DNA of 64,000 nt from Mesorhizobium sp. WSM4313 (lineage in GTDB: Bacteria > Pseudomonadota > Alphaproteobacteria > Rhizobiales > Rhizobiaceae), in contig NZ_NSFT01000004.1 of the NCBI RefSeq assembly GCF_002294725.1, positions 124,001 to 188,000 of the forward strand. Direction: 5' to 3'. Positions 39,388 through 47,819 of the stretch are shown here, piece by piece. The number at the start of each line of letters is the position of its first letter. Positions within the stretch are counted from its first letter, which is position 1. The notes beneath the pieces are model-generated. The model was not told the DNA's origin and ran no database searches. It saw only the letters and a program-made list of their open reading frames with translations. The translations under genes were made by a program, and so were the position numbers.

Positions 39388-39980
39388 AGGCAAGGAGCCC
39401 GTCCACGGTCGGGCGAGCCGTCTCTGCCGTGGCACTTTGCATGGTTTGCCTGCTCCTGCCCGGCCCGCGCGCGGCCGGGCAGGAGGCGGCCCAGCCCGCC
39501 TATCGGATAAAGCCTTCCGACGTCGCGGTGCCCGCGGGCGTGAAGCTTGGCGACTATCAGCGCACCACTCGTCCGTTCGAGAACTGGACGCTGATCTGCG
39601 ACGAGAACCTGCAGGCCAGGAAGAAGGTCTGCAACATCGGCCAATCTTTCATCGATCAAAGCCAGGCGTTGGTCTTCAGCTGGTCGCTCGCGGCCGACGA
39701 GAAAGGCAAACCCTTCATGATATTGCGGACTCCGAGCGCGGCAGGTAAGGGCAGCAAGCTTTCACTGAGACTTGCCGGCCGCAAACAGCCGGTCGACGTT
39801 CAACTGCAGGGCTGCGATGCGTCGGTTTGCGTCGGCTATGTGCCCGTCGGCCCGGTGCTTCGCGAGCAGATCAGCAAAGAGACCACGGTCCAGGTTTCCT
39901 ATTCCCTGCCGTCGGGGACGACCGTCAACCTTGATGCCCCGTTCAAGGGACTCAAGACCGCGCTGTCGGCCATCAACTAG
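39357..39980 (+). CDS. Invasion-associated locus B (IalB) family protein
   Basis: A periplasmic or surface protein of up to 207 residues. After a hydrophobic leader (AVSAVALCMVCLLLPGPRAAGQ) the IalB core follows: TTRPFENWTLICDEN, KKVCNIGQSFIDQ, and QGCDASVCVGYVPV, with the four conserved cysteines. IalB was named in Bartonella for a role in red-cell entry; in free-living rhizobia the function is unknown. The start is uncertain: GTG 39357 lies in a palindromic repeat, GTG 39429 is inside the leader, and an AAGGAG at 39392-39397 has no standard start codon at the right distance. It follows the adhesin by 16 bases. Confidence 0.83.
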   Translation: MRSGSANDHAQARSPSTVGRAVSAVALCMVCLLLPGPRAAGQEAAQPAYRIKPSDVAVPAGVKLGDYQRTTRPFENWTLICDENLQARKKVCNIGQSFIDQSQALVFSWSLAADEKGKPFMILRTPSAAGKGSKLSLRLAGRKQPVDVQLQGCDASVCVGYVPVGPVLREQISKETTVQVSYSLPSGTTVNLDAPFKGLKTALSAIN

Positions 39981-39992
39981 AAAGACTTCGAG

Positions 39993-40712
39993 ATGACACG
40001 CCAATCCATCGAGGACAGAATCCTGACGCAGCCGGTCGCGCTGCCGGAGCCGCCGGCAAGTCCACCGCCACAGCGTTCGCCAGGCTGGCGCCTGGCGCGA
40101 AACACGGCGTTGCTCGGCGCGTTCGCGGTCTTGGTCGCGGCGGCGGTGGTCTTGTCGTTCCGTCTCTATCCCGCGCTTGGGACATTCGTCGCTGGCACGG
40201 CCTCCGCGCAGGCGCAGGCGCCCATGCAGGGCAAGCCGGCGGAAGCCGTGCCCGCGCCGGTCGACGCCTCGGCAAACAAGAATCCGTTTCAGGCGCATGT
40301 CGCGCAGGCAGGCGTCCGCACCTGCGCCAATCTCTTTGCCGCGATGGGACAGGCTCTGACTGCCGGGTCGACCTATGCGATCCAGACGCAATGGGACAAA
40401 ACCTCACCCGACACCCATGCCGTGCAGGCCGTCGCCGGGATGAGCTACAACCTGCCGGACTACAAGACGCAGGCCGCGGGCGTCGTTTTTGCCTCGCCTG
40501 TCGGCCAGAGCTGCGAGGGTGGCTTCATGCGCGTGGCGCCATTCCCGCGCTCTTGCCAGGAAGTCGCCGGAACGCTCCCGAAGGGCAGCCTGCTGGCGGA
40601 CAATCTTTCGAACACGATGCTTTTCAACCTGGCCGACAATGCCGGCCAGGCGCTGCTGGTCCCAACCGGCAACACTTGCATCGTCGTCTCGGTCGCGCGC
40701 ATGGGCGGCTAG
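39993..40712 (+). CDS. Membrane-anchored protein of unknown function in the adhesin locus
   Basis: A 239-residue protein with a proline-rich cytoplasmic start (about 1-30), one membrane segment (NTALLGAFAVLVAAAVVLSF, about 37-56) and a periplasmic part of about 180 residues. The periplasmic part has four cysteines (TCANLF, SCEGGF, SCQEV, TCIVV), suggesting two disulfides. I do not recognise a family. It starts 12 bases after the IalB stop, so it is probably co-transcribed and may help assemble or display the surface proteins. Confidence 0.75.
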   Translation: MTRQSIEDRILTQPVALPEPPASPPPQRSPGWRLARNTALLGAFAVLVAAAVVLSFRLYPALGTFVAGTASAQAQAPMQGKPAEAVPAPVDASANKNPFQAHVAQAGVRTCANLFAAMGQALTAGSTYAIQTQWDKTSPDTHAVQAVAGMSYNLPDYKTQAAGVVFASPVGQSCEGGFMRVAPFPRSCQEVAGTLPKGSLLADNLSNTMLFNLADNAGQALLVPTGNTCIVVSVARMGG

Positions 40713-40761
40713 AGCCGGGCATGACAGTCGATTGCTGAATAGCTGCAACTGGAGCACGAAG

Positions 40762-41238
40762 ATGCTGATCAATCCCCGCCTTTCGATCCCGCTGCTTGCG
40801 GCGCTCGCCGGGCTTACGATTGCGAGCAACGCGGCTGACCTGATCGCCCCGTCACCGCCGGCGCAGACCGGCGAGGAAAAGGGCATCTGGGGCGCGATCG
40901 CCTACTCGCCGGGCGACGGCCGTCACGGCTTTTTCTGGGGCGCCGACAAGCGGCAAGAGGCGGAAGACATTGCGCTCAAGCATTGCGAGAATGCAGATGG
41001 CAAGGGCTGCCGGGTGGTCGAGGTGTTCCGCAACCATCGCCATTGGGACGATGATGACGGCACCGGCTTTCCCTATGAGCACTGCGCGGCGCTTTCGGTA
41101 GGCAAGAGCCGTGGCGAGGCGACGCCGTTCTGGAGTGCAGCATCAGCCGCGACCCGCCGCGAAGCCGAGGAGAAGGCGACAGCCCAGTGCGGAGGCGAGA
41201 GCAAGGAGTGCAAGATCCGCGAGTGGGTCTGCACCTGA
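40762..41238 (+). CDS. Secreted DUF4189-family protein
   Basis: A 158-residue protein with a signal peptide (MLINPRLSIPLLAALAGLTIASNA) and a DUF4189-like domain: KGIWGAIAYSPGDGRHGFFWGADKRQEAEDIALKHCE, then EHCAALSVG and EAEEKATAQCGGESKECKIREWVC. The pattern of alternating aromatic and cysteine positions is typical of the domain, which has no defined function. ATG 40762 follows GGAG by 7 bases; the longer open frame upstream overlaps the previous gene and is not coding. Last gene of the adhesin group. Confidence 0.8.
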   Translation: MLINPRLSIPLLAALAGLTIASNAADLIAPSPPAQTGEEKGIWGAIAYSPGDGRHGFFWGADKRQEAEDIALKHCENADGKGCRVVEVFRNHRHWDDDDGTGFPYEHCAALSVGKSRGEATPFWSAASAATRREAEEKATAQCGGESKECKIREWVCT

Positions 41239-41308
41239 CGGGAGGCAGCCGTTGGATATTCCGTCGCGTCCGGATGTCGGCGAGCGACACAGCGCCTGAT
41301 CTTGGCAA

Positions 41309-41959
41309 TCAGAGGGCAGGGCGCTTGGCGATGGCCAGGCCGATGCCGAGCGCGATCATTGCGCCGCCTGACGCCTCGCGCAGGCGGCGTATCACATTGT
41401 TGCGCCCGGCCGCACCGTGTCGGATACGGCTCGCCACGAATGCGACTAGGACATCGGCAAGCGTATTGAGCGTTACCGACACGAAGCCGAGGGTCATGAA
41501 CTGCAGGGCGACATGGCCGGCGCTGAGGTTCACGAATTGCGGAATGAAGGCTAGAAAGAAGGCCGCCGTCTTCGGATTCAAGGCCTCGACCAGCACGCCT
41601 TCGCGAAACGCTCGGCCGGCGCCGACGGCAGGCGTCGGCGTCCCGCCTTCCAGCATCGTCTTTGCCTCGCGGCGCGCGGACTGAAAGGTGCGGAAGCCGA
41701 GCCAGACGAGGTAGACGGCGCCGATCAGCTTCAGCGCCGTGAACAGTTCCGCGCTCGCAAGCACGATTGCCGAAACGCCAAGGCTGCCGGCAAGCACATG
41801 GACCATGCCGCCCAGCCCGGTCCCGAAACTCGAAGCGAAGCCTTCCGCGCGTCCTCCGGCCAGCGTGCGCGCCGCGACATAGAAGATGCCCGGCCCTGGC
41901 GTGATAGCAAGCAGGAAGGCCGCGGCGAGATACAGGGCGAATGGGGTCAGGTCCGGCAT
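41309..41959 (-). CDS. LysE/RhtB-family amino-acid exporter
   Basis: A 216-residue inner-membrane protein with about six hydrophobic segments and the family start MPDLTPFALYLAAAFLLAITPGPGIFYV, including the conserved TPGPG. Further signatures are GFRTFQ and EALNPKTAAFFLAFIPQF. Such carriers export amino acids or homoserine lactone-like compounds. It lies behind the PaiB-like gene with 25 bases between them, and both are divergent from a MocR regulator, which suggests export of an amine or amino acid sensed by that regulator. Confidence 0.88.
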   Translation of the reverse strand: MPDLTPFALYLAAAFLLAITPGPGIFYVAARTLAGGRAEGFASSFGTGLGGMVHVLAGSLGVSAIVLASAELFTALKLIGAVYLVWLGFRTFQSARREAKTMLEGGTPTPAVGAGRAFREGVLVEALNPKTAAFFLAFIPQFVNLSAGHVALQFMTLGFVSVTLNTLADVLVAFVASRIRHGAAGRNNVIRRLREASGGAMIALGIGLAIAKRPAL

Positions 41960-41984
41960 GACGGGCTCGCTAGGGGATTGCGTT

Positions 41985-42608
41985 TCAAACCGGGATGAGT
42001 GGCGCGACCTCGCGGTCCGACGGCCGGTCGCTGGATGAGAGGCCGGACACGACACCGGCGCGATCGGCGGCGTTGCGGTTCTGGCTCATCTTGCGCTTGC
42101 CTTCGAGCTTTGTAACCGGCATGCGCAGGCCGACAATGCCCTTCAGTTGCGATTGAATGAAATCCGCCGGCGCGTCCGACACCGCCCAGGGCGCGGCGCG
42201 CTCGCCTTCATGCAGGTTGGTCAGGCGGGTCACGACCTCGAGCAGCCTGTCGGCATCCTCGAAGAATTCGACAGGACCATGGGCATGGACGGCGACATAG
42301 TTCCAGGTCGGGACGACCTTTCCGGTCTCGTGCTTGGTCTGATACCAGGCGGGCGTCACATAGGCGTCCGGCCCCATGAACATCGCCAGGCCGTCGCCCA
42401 CCAGCGGCACGCGCCACTGCGGGTTTGCCTTTGCGACGTGCCCGTAGATCACCCCATGCTCACCCTCGTTCTCGTCGAGCAAAAGCGGCAGATGCGTAGC
42501 CAGCGGACCTTCCGCCGTGGCGGTGATCAGCGTCGCCAGACGCGCCGCGCGGATCGTAGCCATTAGGCTCTCTTGATCGTCGTCGCGGAAGGCAGGCGGG
42601 ATGTACAT
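41985..42608 (-). CDS. FMN-binding PaiB-like protein
   Basis: A 207-residue protein of the PaiB/FMN-binding split-barrel family: MYIPPAFRDDDQESLMATIRAARLATLIT at the start, THLPLLLDE, IYGHVAKANPQW, VTPAWYQTKHETGKVVPTWNYVAVHAHG, and a C-terminal MSQNRNAADRAGVVSGL. PaiB was described in Bacillus as a negative regulator of sporulation and protease genes, but the fold points to FMN binding. ATG 42608 is clear. It is divergent from the MocR gene, whose start is 77 bases away, and upstream of the LysE exporter. Confidence 0.87.
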   Translation of the reverse strand: MYIPPAFRDDDQESLMATIRAARLATLITATAEGPLATHLPLLLDENEGEHGVIYGHVAKANPQWRVPLVGDGLAMFMGPDAYVTPAWYQTKHETGKVVPTWNYVAVHAHGPVEFFEDADRLLEVVTRLTNLHEGERAAPWAVSDAPADFIQSQLKGIVGLRMPVTKLEGKRKMSQNRNAADRAGVVSGLSSSDRPSDREVAPLIPV

Positions 42609-42684
42609 GATGAAACTCCTTGCGTTGCACAGGAAGATGCCGGAAAGCTGGCTTGCTTGGAACATCCAGTTTTGAAGGTTTTTG

Positions 42685-44112
42685 GTGGTCCAGTTGGAGC
42701 AGGACGGCGTCGCACGCCGCATCATCGCGGCCATCAAGACGCGGATCCACAGCGGCGCCTACAGGCCCGGCGATCGCTTGCCGTCGACGCGGGCCTTTGC
42801 CGCCGAATGGGGCGCGTCGCGGACCACGGTGACCGCGGCCTACAGCCAGCTCGATGCCGAGGGCTATCTGATCATCCGGCAAGGGGCGCGCGCGATCGTT
42901 GCTCCGGGGCTGGAGAAGGCGTCGGGAGAAGCGCCCGTCGCGGCCGCTTCGCCACGGCACCTGTCGGCATTCGCGCGACGGTTGCTGACCCTGCCTCCGA
43001 CGGCGTTGGCGCAGCCGGCCAAGATTGCGGATTTTCGCTATGGCGACCTGTCCGGAGCGGACTTTCCCGTGCTGGCTTGGCGGCGGGCGTCGAATAAGGC
43101 AATCGTCAACCGCGCCGCGCGGCTGCGCTATGGCGACCCGCAGGGCTCTTCCGGTCTGCGTAATGCGCTTCAGGCTTATCTCTGGCGGGCTCGCGGCATT
43201 AATCGCACGCCGGACCAGATCGTCATCGTCAACGGCTCGCAGCAGGGGCTCGACCTCTGCGCGCGACTGCTGCTCGACCCCGGTGACCCCTTTGTGATCG
43301 AGAACCCGGGCTATCTGCTGGCACGCCACGCCTTCGTGGCGGCGGGAGGCATTGCCGTGCCCGTTCCTGTCGATGCCGATGGGCTACGGACGGAAAAGCT
43401 GCCGCCGGCCCGTCTCGCCTATGTGACGCCCTCGCATCAGTTTCCGCTCGGCGGCGTGCTTTCGGCGACGCGGCGGCGTTCGCTGCTGGCCTGGGCCGCC
43501 GGCACGAGGGCCTATATTGTGGAAGACGATTATGACGGCGAATACCGTCACGACATCAGCCCCATTCCGCCGCTGCAGGCGCTGGACGCGGACTCGGTCA
43601 TCTATGTCGGCACGCTGTCCAAGACGCTCTCGCCGACCTTGAGGCTCGGCTATCTCGTCGTTCCCCCGAGCCTTCGCCGGGCAGTCGGCGAGGCCAAGCG
43701 CCTGACCGACCGGCATGCTCCGATGCTGGAGCAGGACGTGTTGGCCGAGCTGCTGGCGAGCGGCGCCTACGAACGCCACGTGCGCAGCATCCGCAGGAAG
43801 AACGCCGAGCGCAGACAGGTCCTGCTGAAGGCTTTGACTGACCATCTCGGGCCGCGGGTCACTGTCGCCGGAGCCGATACCGGCCTGCATGTCGTCGCCT
43901 GGATGAACGGCATCGATGCCGGACGCGAACCGGCGATCATCGCCGCGGCGCGCGCTGCCGGCATCGGCCTCTATCCTGTGTCGCCCCTTTATGATCCGAG
44001 CAGGCCTAGGCCGGAAACGGCCGGCTTCATCCTGGGCTACGCCGGGCTCGAGGCGGAGGCATTGCGACGCGGCGTCGCGGTGCTGGCCGCCATTTTGGCC
44101 GAGCACCGCTGA
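42685..44112 (+). CDS. MocR-family regulator (GntR DNA-binding domain plus aminotransferase)
   Basis: A 475-residue protein. Residues 10-75 form a winged helix of the GntR type (IKTRIHSGAYRPGDRLPSTRAFAAEWGASRTTVTAAYSQLDAEGYL); residues 110-475 are a fold-type I aminotransferase domain with the PLP lysine in GTLSKTLSPTLRLGYL and ligands in EDDYDGEYRHD. MocR proteins use PLP or an amino compound as signal, PdxR being the best-known member. GTG 42685 is preferred because GAAGG lies six bases before it; TTG 42682 is also possible. It faces the PaiB-lysE pair and probably controls it. Confidence 0.88.
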   Translation: MVQLEQDGVARRIIAAIKTRIHSGAYRPGDRLPSTRAFAAEWGASRTTVTAAYSQLDAEGYLIIRQGARAIVAPGLEKASGEAPVAAASPRHLSAFARRLLTLPPTALAQPAKIADFRYGDLSGADFPVLAWRRASNKAIVNRAARLRYGDPQGSSGLRNALQAYLWRARGINRTPDQIVIVNGSQQGLDLCARLLLDPGDPFVIENPGYLLARHAFVAAGGIAVPVPVDADGLRTEKLPPARLAYVTPSHQFPLGGVLSATRRRSLLAWAAGTRAYIVEDDYDGEYRHDISPIPPLQALDADSVIYVGTLSKTLSPTLRLGYLVVPPSLRRAVGEAKRLTDRHAPMLEQDVLAELLASGAYERHVRSIRRKNAERRQVLLKALTDHLGPRVTVAGADTGLHVVAWMNGIDAGREPAIIAAARAAGIGLYPVSPLYDPSRPRPETAGFILGYAGLEAEALRRGVAVLAAILAEHR

Positions 44113-44124
44113 CCGATTGGGGTC

Positions 44125-44946
44125 TTAGAAAATCTCGTTGGTGAGCCGCTTCACCGGGCCGAGCAGGATCGAGCCCGTCGGCACGCCATTGTCGATCGGG
44201 ATCGCCTTGCGCTCCGGCATGTCCTCTTCAGGCGCGCCGATATTGGCCGTCACGATGACCGGGGTCTTGGTCGGCACGCGGTCGTAGAGGTCGATGATGT
44301 CCTGGTTGATCAGACGCACGCAGCCCGACGACACCGACTTGCCGATCGACCACCATTCGGGCGAGCCGTGCAAGCGGTAGAGCGTGTCCTGGTTGCCCTG
44401 GAAGAGATAGAGCGCGCGCGCCCCGAGGGGGTTCTTCAGGCCGCCGGGCATGCCGCCATTCTTGGCGCTGAATTGCGTCAGTTCCGGCTGGCGGGCCACC
44501 ATCTCGTCCGGCGGCGTCCATTTCGGCCATTTCTGCTTCCACTGCACGACCGCGTCGCCCGACCATTCAAAGCCGGCGCGGCCGAGGCCGACGCCGTAGC
44601 GGATCGCCTGGCCGCCCTCGCGCACCAGATAGAGGAAGTGACCGGTGGTATCGACGACGATGGTGCCCGGACGCTGTCCGGTCGGATCGGGGACGATCTG
44701 GCGCAAGAATCTGTGATCGATCTTGTTGACCGGGATGGCCGGCAGGTCGAAGCCATTGTCCGACATCGCGCCATACATCGTCTCGTAATCGCCGAGCGGC
44801 GGCTCGACATAGGCGGGCGGCGGCGGCTGGACGGGGGCTGGTGCAGGACCGGTGGTGGTGCAGGCGGACACGGCGGCCGAGGCAGCGCCGAGGGCTGTGA
44901 AATTGAGGAAGCCACGGCGGCTGATGCGGAAGGAAGCGTCTGACAT
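44125..44946 (-). CDS. Tat-exported lipoprotein L,D-transpeptidase (YkuD)
   Basis: A 273-residue L,D-transpeptidase that forms 3-3 peptidoglycan cross-links or attaches proteins to the wall. The signal contains SRRGFLNF, a twin-arginine motif, followed by a lipobox VSAC at about residue 29, so it should be a Tat-exported lipoprotein. A proline-rich linker (PAPAPVQPPPPAYVEPP) leads to the YkuD domain, with catalytic His in LHGSPEWW and Cys in SVSSGCVRL. It is a single gene convergent with the MocR gene, 12 bases apart. Confidence 0.92.
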   Translation of the reverse strand: MSDASFRISRRGFLNFTALGAASAAVSACTTTGPAPAPVQPPPPAYVEPPLGDYETMYGAMSDNGFDLPAIPVNKIDHRFLRQIVPDPTGQRPGTIVVDTTGHFLYLVREGGQAIRYGVGLGRAGFEWSGDAVVQWKQKWPKWTPPDEMVARQPELTQFSAKNGGMPGGLKNPLGARALYLFQGNQDTLYRLHGSPEWWSIGKSVSSGCVRLINQDIIDLYDRVPTKTPVIVTANIGAPEEDMPERKAIPIDNGVPTGSILLGPVKRLTNEIF

Positions 44947-45059
44947 GGTTGCCTTTTCTAGGTCTTAATTCGCAAGAAAACATGAACCCGCGGGCACGTC
45001 GCGGCGGCATTCATAACAGTCGGCGGCGATAGGCGGTTCCAATTCTGGCCTGAGGGTGG

Positions 45060-45094
45060 ACAGAAAAAGGCGAAGCTGTGACCGCGCCACAGCT
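45060..45094 (-). terminator. Probable terminator of the HAD gene
   Basis: On the minus strand, a 7-bp stem AGCTGTG/CACAGCT (45074-45094) with a seven-base loop is followed after a few bases by CCTTTTT. A second inverted repeat GCTGTTGC/GCAACAGC (45092-45113) lies between it and the HAD stop. Together they fit an intrinsic terminator. Confidence 0.5.
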
Positions 45095-45117
45095 GTTGCC
45101 CTGGAGCAACAGCGGCG

Positions 45118-45783
45118 TCAGACCTCCGCCAGGAGACCTTCGAGCGAAGGCAAGATCAGCCCCGGCGGGAGGTCGCGATACTCGTCCGGCTGGTTGGTCC
45201 GGTTGATCCAGACCGTGCGAAAACCGAATCTCGTCGCGCCGGCGATGTCCCAGCGGTTCGACGACTGGAACGAGACCGCGCCGGGGTAAAGCCGCCAGCC
45301 GGTGACCACCATGTCGTACACCGACGGGTCGGTCTTGAAGCGTTTGACCTGGTCGACCGAAAACACGTCGTCGAGGATCTGATCGAGCGCCGCGGATTTG
45401 ACCGCCGCGTCGAGCATTTCCGGCGAGCCGTTGGAGAGGATCGCAAGCTTCGCGCCCGACGCTTTGAGCGCCTTCAGCACGGCAGGCACTTCCGGATAGC
45501 AGTCGAGCCGCCAGTAGGCTTCGAGCAATTTCGTCCGCAGCGCCGGATCGGCCGAGGGCACTTTGCACAAAGCGAAATCCAGCGCCTGCTCGGTCAGTTG
45601 CCAGAAGTCGGCGTACGCACCCCCCATCAATGTCCGCACCCAGGAATATTCGAGCTGCTTGGCGCGCCAGATTTCGGAGAGAAGCTGGCCGTCCGGGCCG
45701 ATCTCGCCGGCATGACGGCGCACGGCGGCATGCACGTCGAACAACGTGCCATAGGCGTCGAAGACATAGGCAGCATGATGCAT
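45118..45783 (-). CDS. Haloacid dehalogenase, type II
   Basis: A 221-residue HAD-superfamily hydrolase of the L-2-haloacid dehalogenase group. The nucleophile is Asp9 in VFDAYGTLFD; motif II is LAILSNGSPEML; the lysine of motif III is in VKRFKTDPSVYDMV; motif IV region is SFQSSNRWDIAGATRFGF, matching the SSN-WD of dehalogenases. The real substrate may be another 2-hydroxyacid-like compound. ATG 45783 is chosen; upstream codons are not family-like. It is divergent from the aminotransferase gene. Confidence 0.87.
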   Translation of the reverse strand: MHHAAYVFDAYGTLFDVHAAVRRHAGEIGPDGQLLSEIWRAKQLEYSWVRTLMGGAYADFWQLTEQALDFALCKVPSADPALRTKLLEAYWRLDCYPEVPAVLKALKASGAKLAILSNGSPEMLDAAVKSAALDQILDDVFSVDQVKRFKTDPSVYDMVVTGWRLYPGAVSFQSSNRWDIAGATRFGFRTVWINRTNQPDEYRDLPPGLILPSLEGLLAEV

Positions 45784-45934
45784 GTCCCAAGTTTTGCGGC
45801 GCGCAGGCTTGCCGCGCAAGCATTGATTGCGGCCAAGTGCCTCTGGCCCCAACGATTTTTCCCGATGTCAATTGACGCCAACCGTCAAAGCATCGTCCTA
45901 TGGCGGACTGAAATCACTCAATTGGACGGCGACC

Positions 45935-46813
45935 ATGACACTGGCGGCGGCGGCGCAAACCGCGACTTGGACCTATGTGGACGGCGACTGGTACGAGGGC
46001 AACGTCGCCATTCTCGGGCCGCGCAGCCACGCCATGTGGCTCGGCACCAGCGTCTTTGACGGCGGCCGCTGGTTCGAGGGCGTCGCGCCCGATCTCGAGC
46101 TGCACTCCGCTCGCGTCAACGCCTCCGCGATCGCGCTTGGCCTGAAGCCTTCGATGACGACGGAAGAGATCGTCGGCCTGACTTGGGACGGTTTGAAGAA
46201 ATTCGACGGCAAGACGGCGGTCTATATAAGGCCGATGTATTGGGCCGAGCATGGCGGCTATATGGGCGTGCCGGCCGATCCGGCCTCGACGCGGTTCTGC
46301 CTCTGCCTCTATGAATCGCCGATGATCCCGCCATCCGGCTTTTCGATCGGCGTTTCGCCGTTCCGGCGCCCGACCATCGAGACCATGCCCACCAACGCCA
46401 AGGCCGGCTGCCTCTACCCCAACAATGGCCGTGCCATTCTGGAGGCCAAGAACCGCGGCTTCGACAACGCTTTGGTGCTCGACATGCTGGGCAATGTCGC
46501 CGAGACCGGGACCTCTAACATCTTCCTGGTCAAGGACGGTCATGTGATGACTCCGGCCCCGAACGGCACGTTTCTGTCGGGCATCACCCGCTCGCGCACC
46601 ATCAGCCTGCTCGGCGACTACGGTTTCAGGACCACCGAGAAAACGCTGTCGGTCCGCGATTTCCTCGAAGCCGACGAGATATTCTCGACCGGCAACCACT
46701 CGAAAGTGGTGCCCGTCACGCGCATCGAAAACCGCGATCTGCAGCCCGGTCCGGTGGCCAAGAAGGCGCGCGAGCTCTATTGGGAATGGGCGCATTCGAC
46801 GTCCGCCGCCTGA
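45935..46813 (+). CDS. Class IV aminotransferase, branched-chain type
   Basis: A 292-residue PLP enzyme of fold-type IV, similar to IlvE. It has TSVFDGGRWFEG near the start, the PLP lysine in TNAKAGCLYPNNGRAI, the conserved Glu in GNVAETGTSNIFLV, and NGTFLSGITRSRTISLL binding the phosphate. It would transfer amino groups between branched-chain amino acids and 2-oxoglutarate; a D-amino acid or aminodeoxychorismate role is less likely. ATG 45935; the earlier open frame carries no family-like residues. A composite repeat follows the stop. Confidence 0.86.
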   Translation: MTLAAAAQTATWTYVDGDWYEGNVAILGPRSHAMWLGTSVFDGGRWFEGVAPDLELHSARVNASAIALGLKPSMTTEEIVGLTWDGLKKFDGKTAVYIRPMYWAEHGGYMGVPADPASTRFCLCLYESPMIPPSGFSIGVSPFRRPTIETMPTNAKAGCLYPNNGRAILEAKNRGFDNALVLDMLGNVAETGTSNIFLVKDGHVMTPAPNGTFLSGITRSRTISLLGDYGFRTTEKTLSVRDFLEADEIFSTGNHSKVVPVTRIENRDLQPGPVAKKARELYWEWAHSTSAA

Positions 46814-46820
46814 CCCGCTG

Positions 46821-46922
46821 GAGCGTTTCACCGTTTCAGGGAAACGGCGACACGCTCCATCTTCCTGTTTTGCGCAATTCCGCACGGAAAACCGTTTCGC
46901 ACTTTTCCTGGAATTGCTCTAA
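46821..46922. repeat. Composite palindromic repeat, family A plus hairpin
   Basis: GAGCGT (46821-46826) pairs with ACGCTC (46852-46857), then GCAATTCC (46874-46881) pairs with GGAATTGC (46910-46917) around a core CACGGAAAACCG with TTCGCACTTTTCC. It is the mirror arrangement of the element at 6109-6232. It lies between the aminotransferase stop and the sodB promoter region. Confidence 0.78.
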
Positions 46923-47023
46923 AAAGTCGCTCGGCGCTCCATTCCGGAGTTGCCCCGATCCATTCCAGACCTATCTTAGCCCGGTAGTATCACCGGACTT
47001 TTTTCCTCGAGGGAGTACCATCC

Positions 47024-47626
47024 ATGGCTTTTGAGTTGCCCGCCTTGCCCTATGACTACGAGGCCTTGCAGCCTTACATGTCGAAGGAGACGCTGGAGTA
47101 TCACCACGACAAGCACCACAAGGCCTATGTCGACAACGGCAACAAGCTGGCGGCCGAGGCCGGAATGGGCGACCTGTCGGTCGAAGAGGCCGTGAAGCAG
47201 TCCTTCGGCAAGAATGCCGGGCTCTTCAACAACGCCGCCCAGCACTACAACCACATCCATTTCTGGAAATGGATGAAGAAGGGTGGCGGCGGCAACAAGC
47301 TGCCGGGCGCGCTGCAGAAGGCCTTCGACAGCGACCTCGGCGGCTACGATAAGTTCAAGGCGGATTTCATCGCCGCCGGCACCACCCAGTTCGGCTCCGG
47401 CTGGGCCTGGGTCTCGGTCAAGAACGGCAAGCTGGAAATCTCCAAGACCCCGAACGGCGAGAACCCGCTGGTCCATGGGGGCTCGCCGATCCTCGGCGTC
47501 GACGTCTGGGAGCACTCCTATTACATCGACTATCGCAACGCCCGGCCGAAATACCTCGAAGCCTTTGTCGACAGCCTGATCAACTGGGACTACGTCCTGG
47601 AGCTTTACGAGAAGGCCAAAGCCTGA
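47024..47626 (+). CDS. sodB: Fe/Mn superoxide dismutase
   Basis: A 200-residue superoxide dismutase that turns superoxide into oxygen and hydrogen peroxide. Metal ligands are in EYHHDKHHKAYVD (first His), HYNHIHFWKWM (second His), and VDVWEHSYYIDYR (Asp and last His). AGTTQFGSGWAWV is the second family signature. There is no signal peptide, so it is cytoplasmic. The gene has its own terminator. Whether iron or manganese is used cannot be settled by eye; Gln in TTQFGSG suggests the iron-type or cambialistic subgroup. Confidence 0.95.
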   Translation: MAFELPALPYDYEALQPYMSKETLEYHHDKHHKAYVDNGNKLAAEAGMGDLSVEEAVKQSFGKNAGLFNNAAQHYNHIHFWKWMKKGGGGNKLPGALQKAFDSDLGGYDKFKADFIAAGTTQFGSGWAWVSVKNGKLEISKTPNGENPLVHGGSPILGVDVWEHSYYIDYRNARPKYLEAFVDSLINWDYVLELYEKAKA

Positions 47627-47640
47627 GTGATTTTGATGAG

Positions 47641-47670
47641 AAGCCCCGGTTCGCCGGGGCTTTTCTTTTT
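47641..47670 (+). terminator. Intrinsic terminator of sodB
   Basis: A perfect 9-bp stem AAGCCCCGG/CCGGGGCTT (47641-47649 and 47654-47662) closed by a TTCG tetraloop and followed by TTCTTTTT, 14 bases after the sodB stop. Confidence 0.93.
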
Positions 47671-47740
47671 CAGGAGAAACCCGGCAAAATCGTCACGGCG
47701 CCGGGGAATAACCCCACCATCACGCTCGTTAACGTCCAGA

Positions 47741-47784
47741 GCAGTTCCAGGAAACGTGTTGAACGGTTTTCCGTCCGGAATTGC
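47741..47784. repeat. Palindromic repeat, family A
   Basis: GCAGTTCC (47741-47748) and GGAATTGC (47777-47784) flank AGGAAACGTG and GGTTTTCCGTCC. One arm carries a single change from the family pattern. It sits 36 bases before the cytochrome c' start. Confidence 0.75.
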
Positions 47785-47819
47785 GCCAGCGAACCCTCTT
47801 CATCCACGGAGCCAATTGA

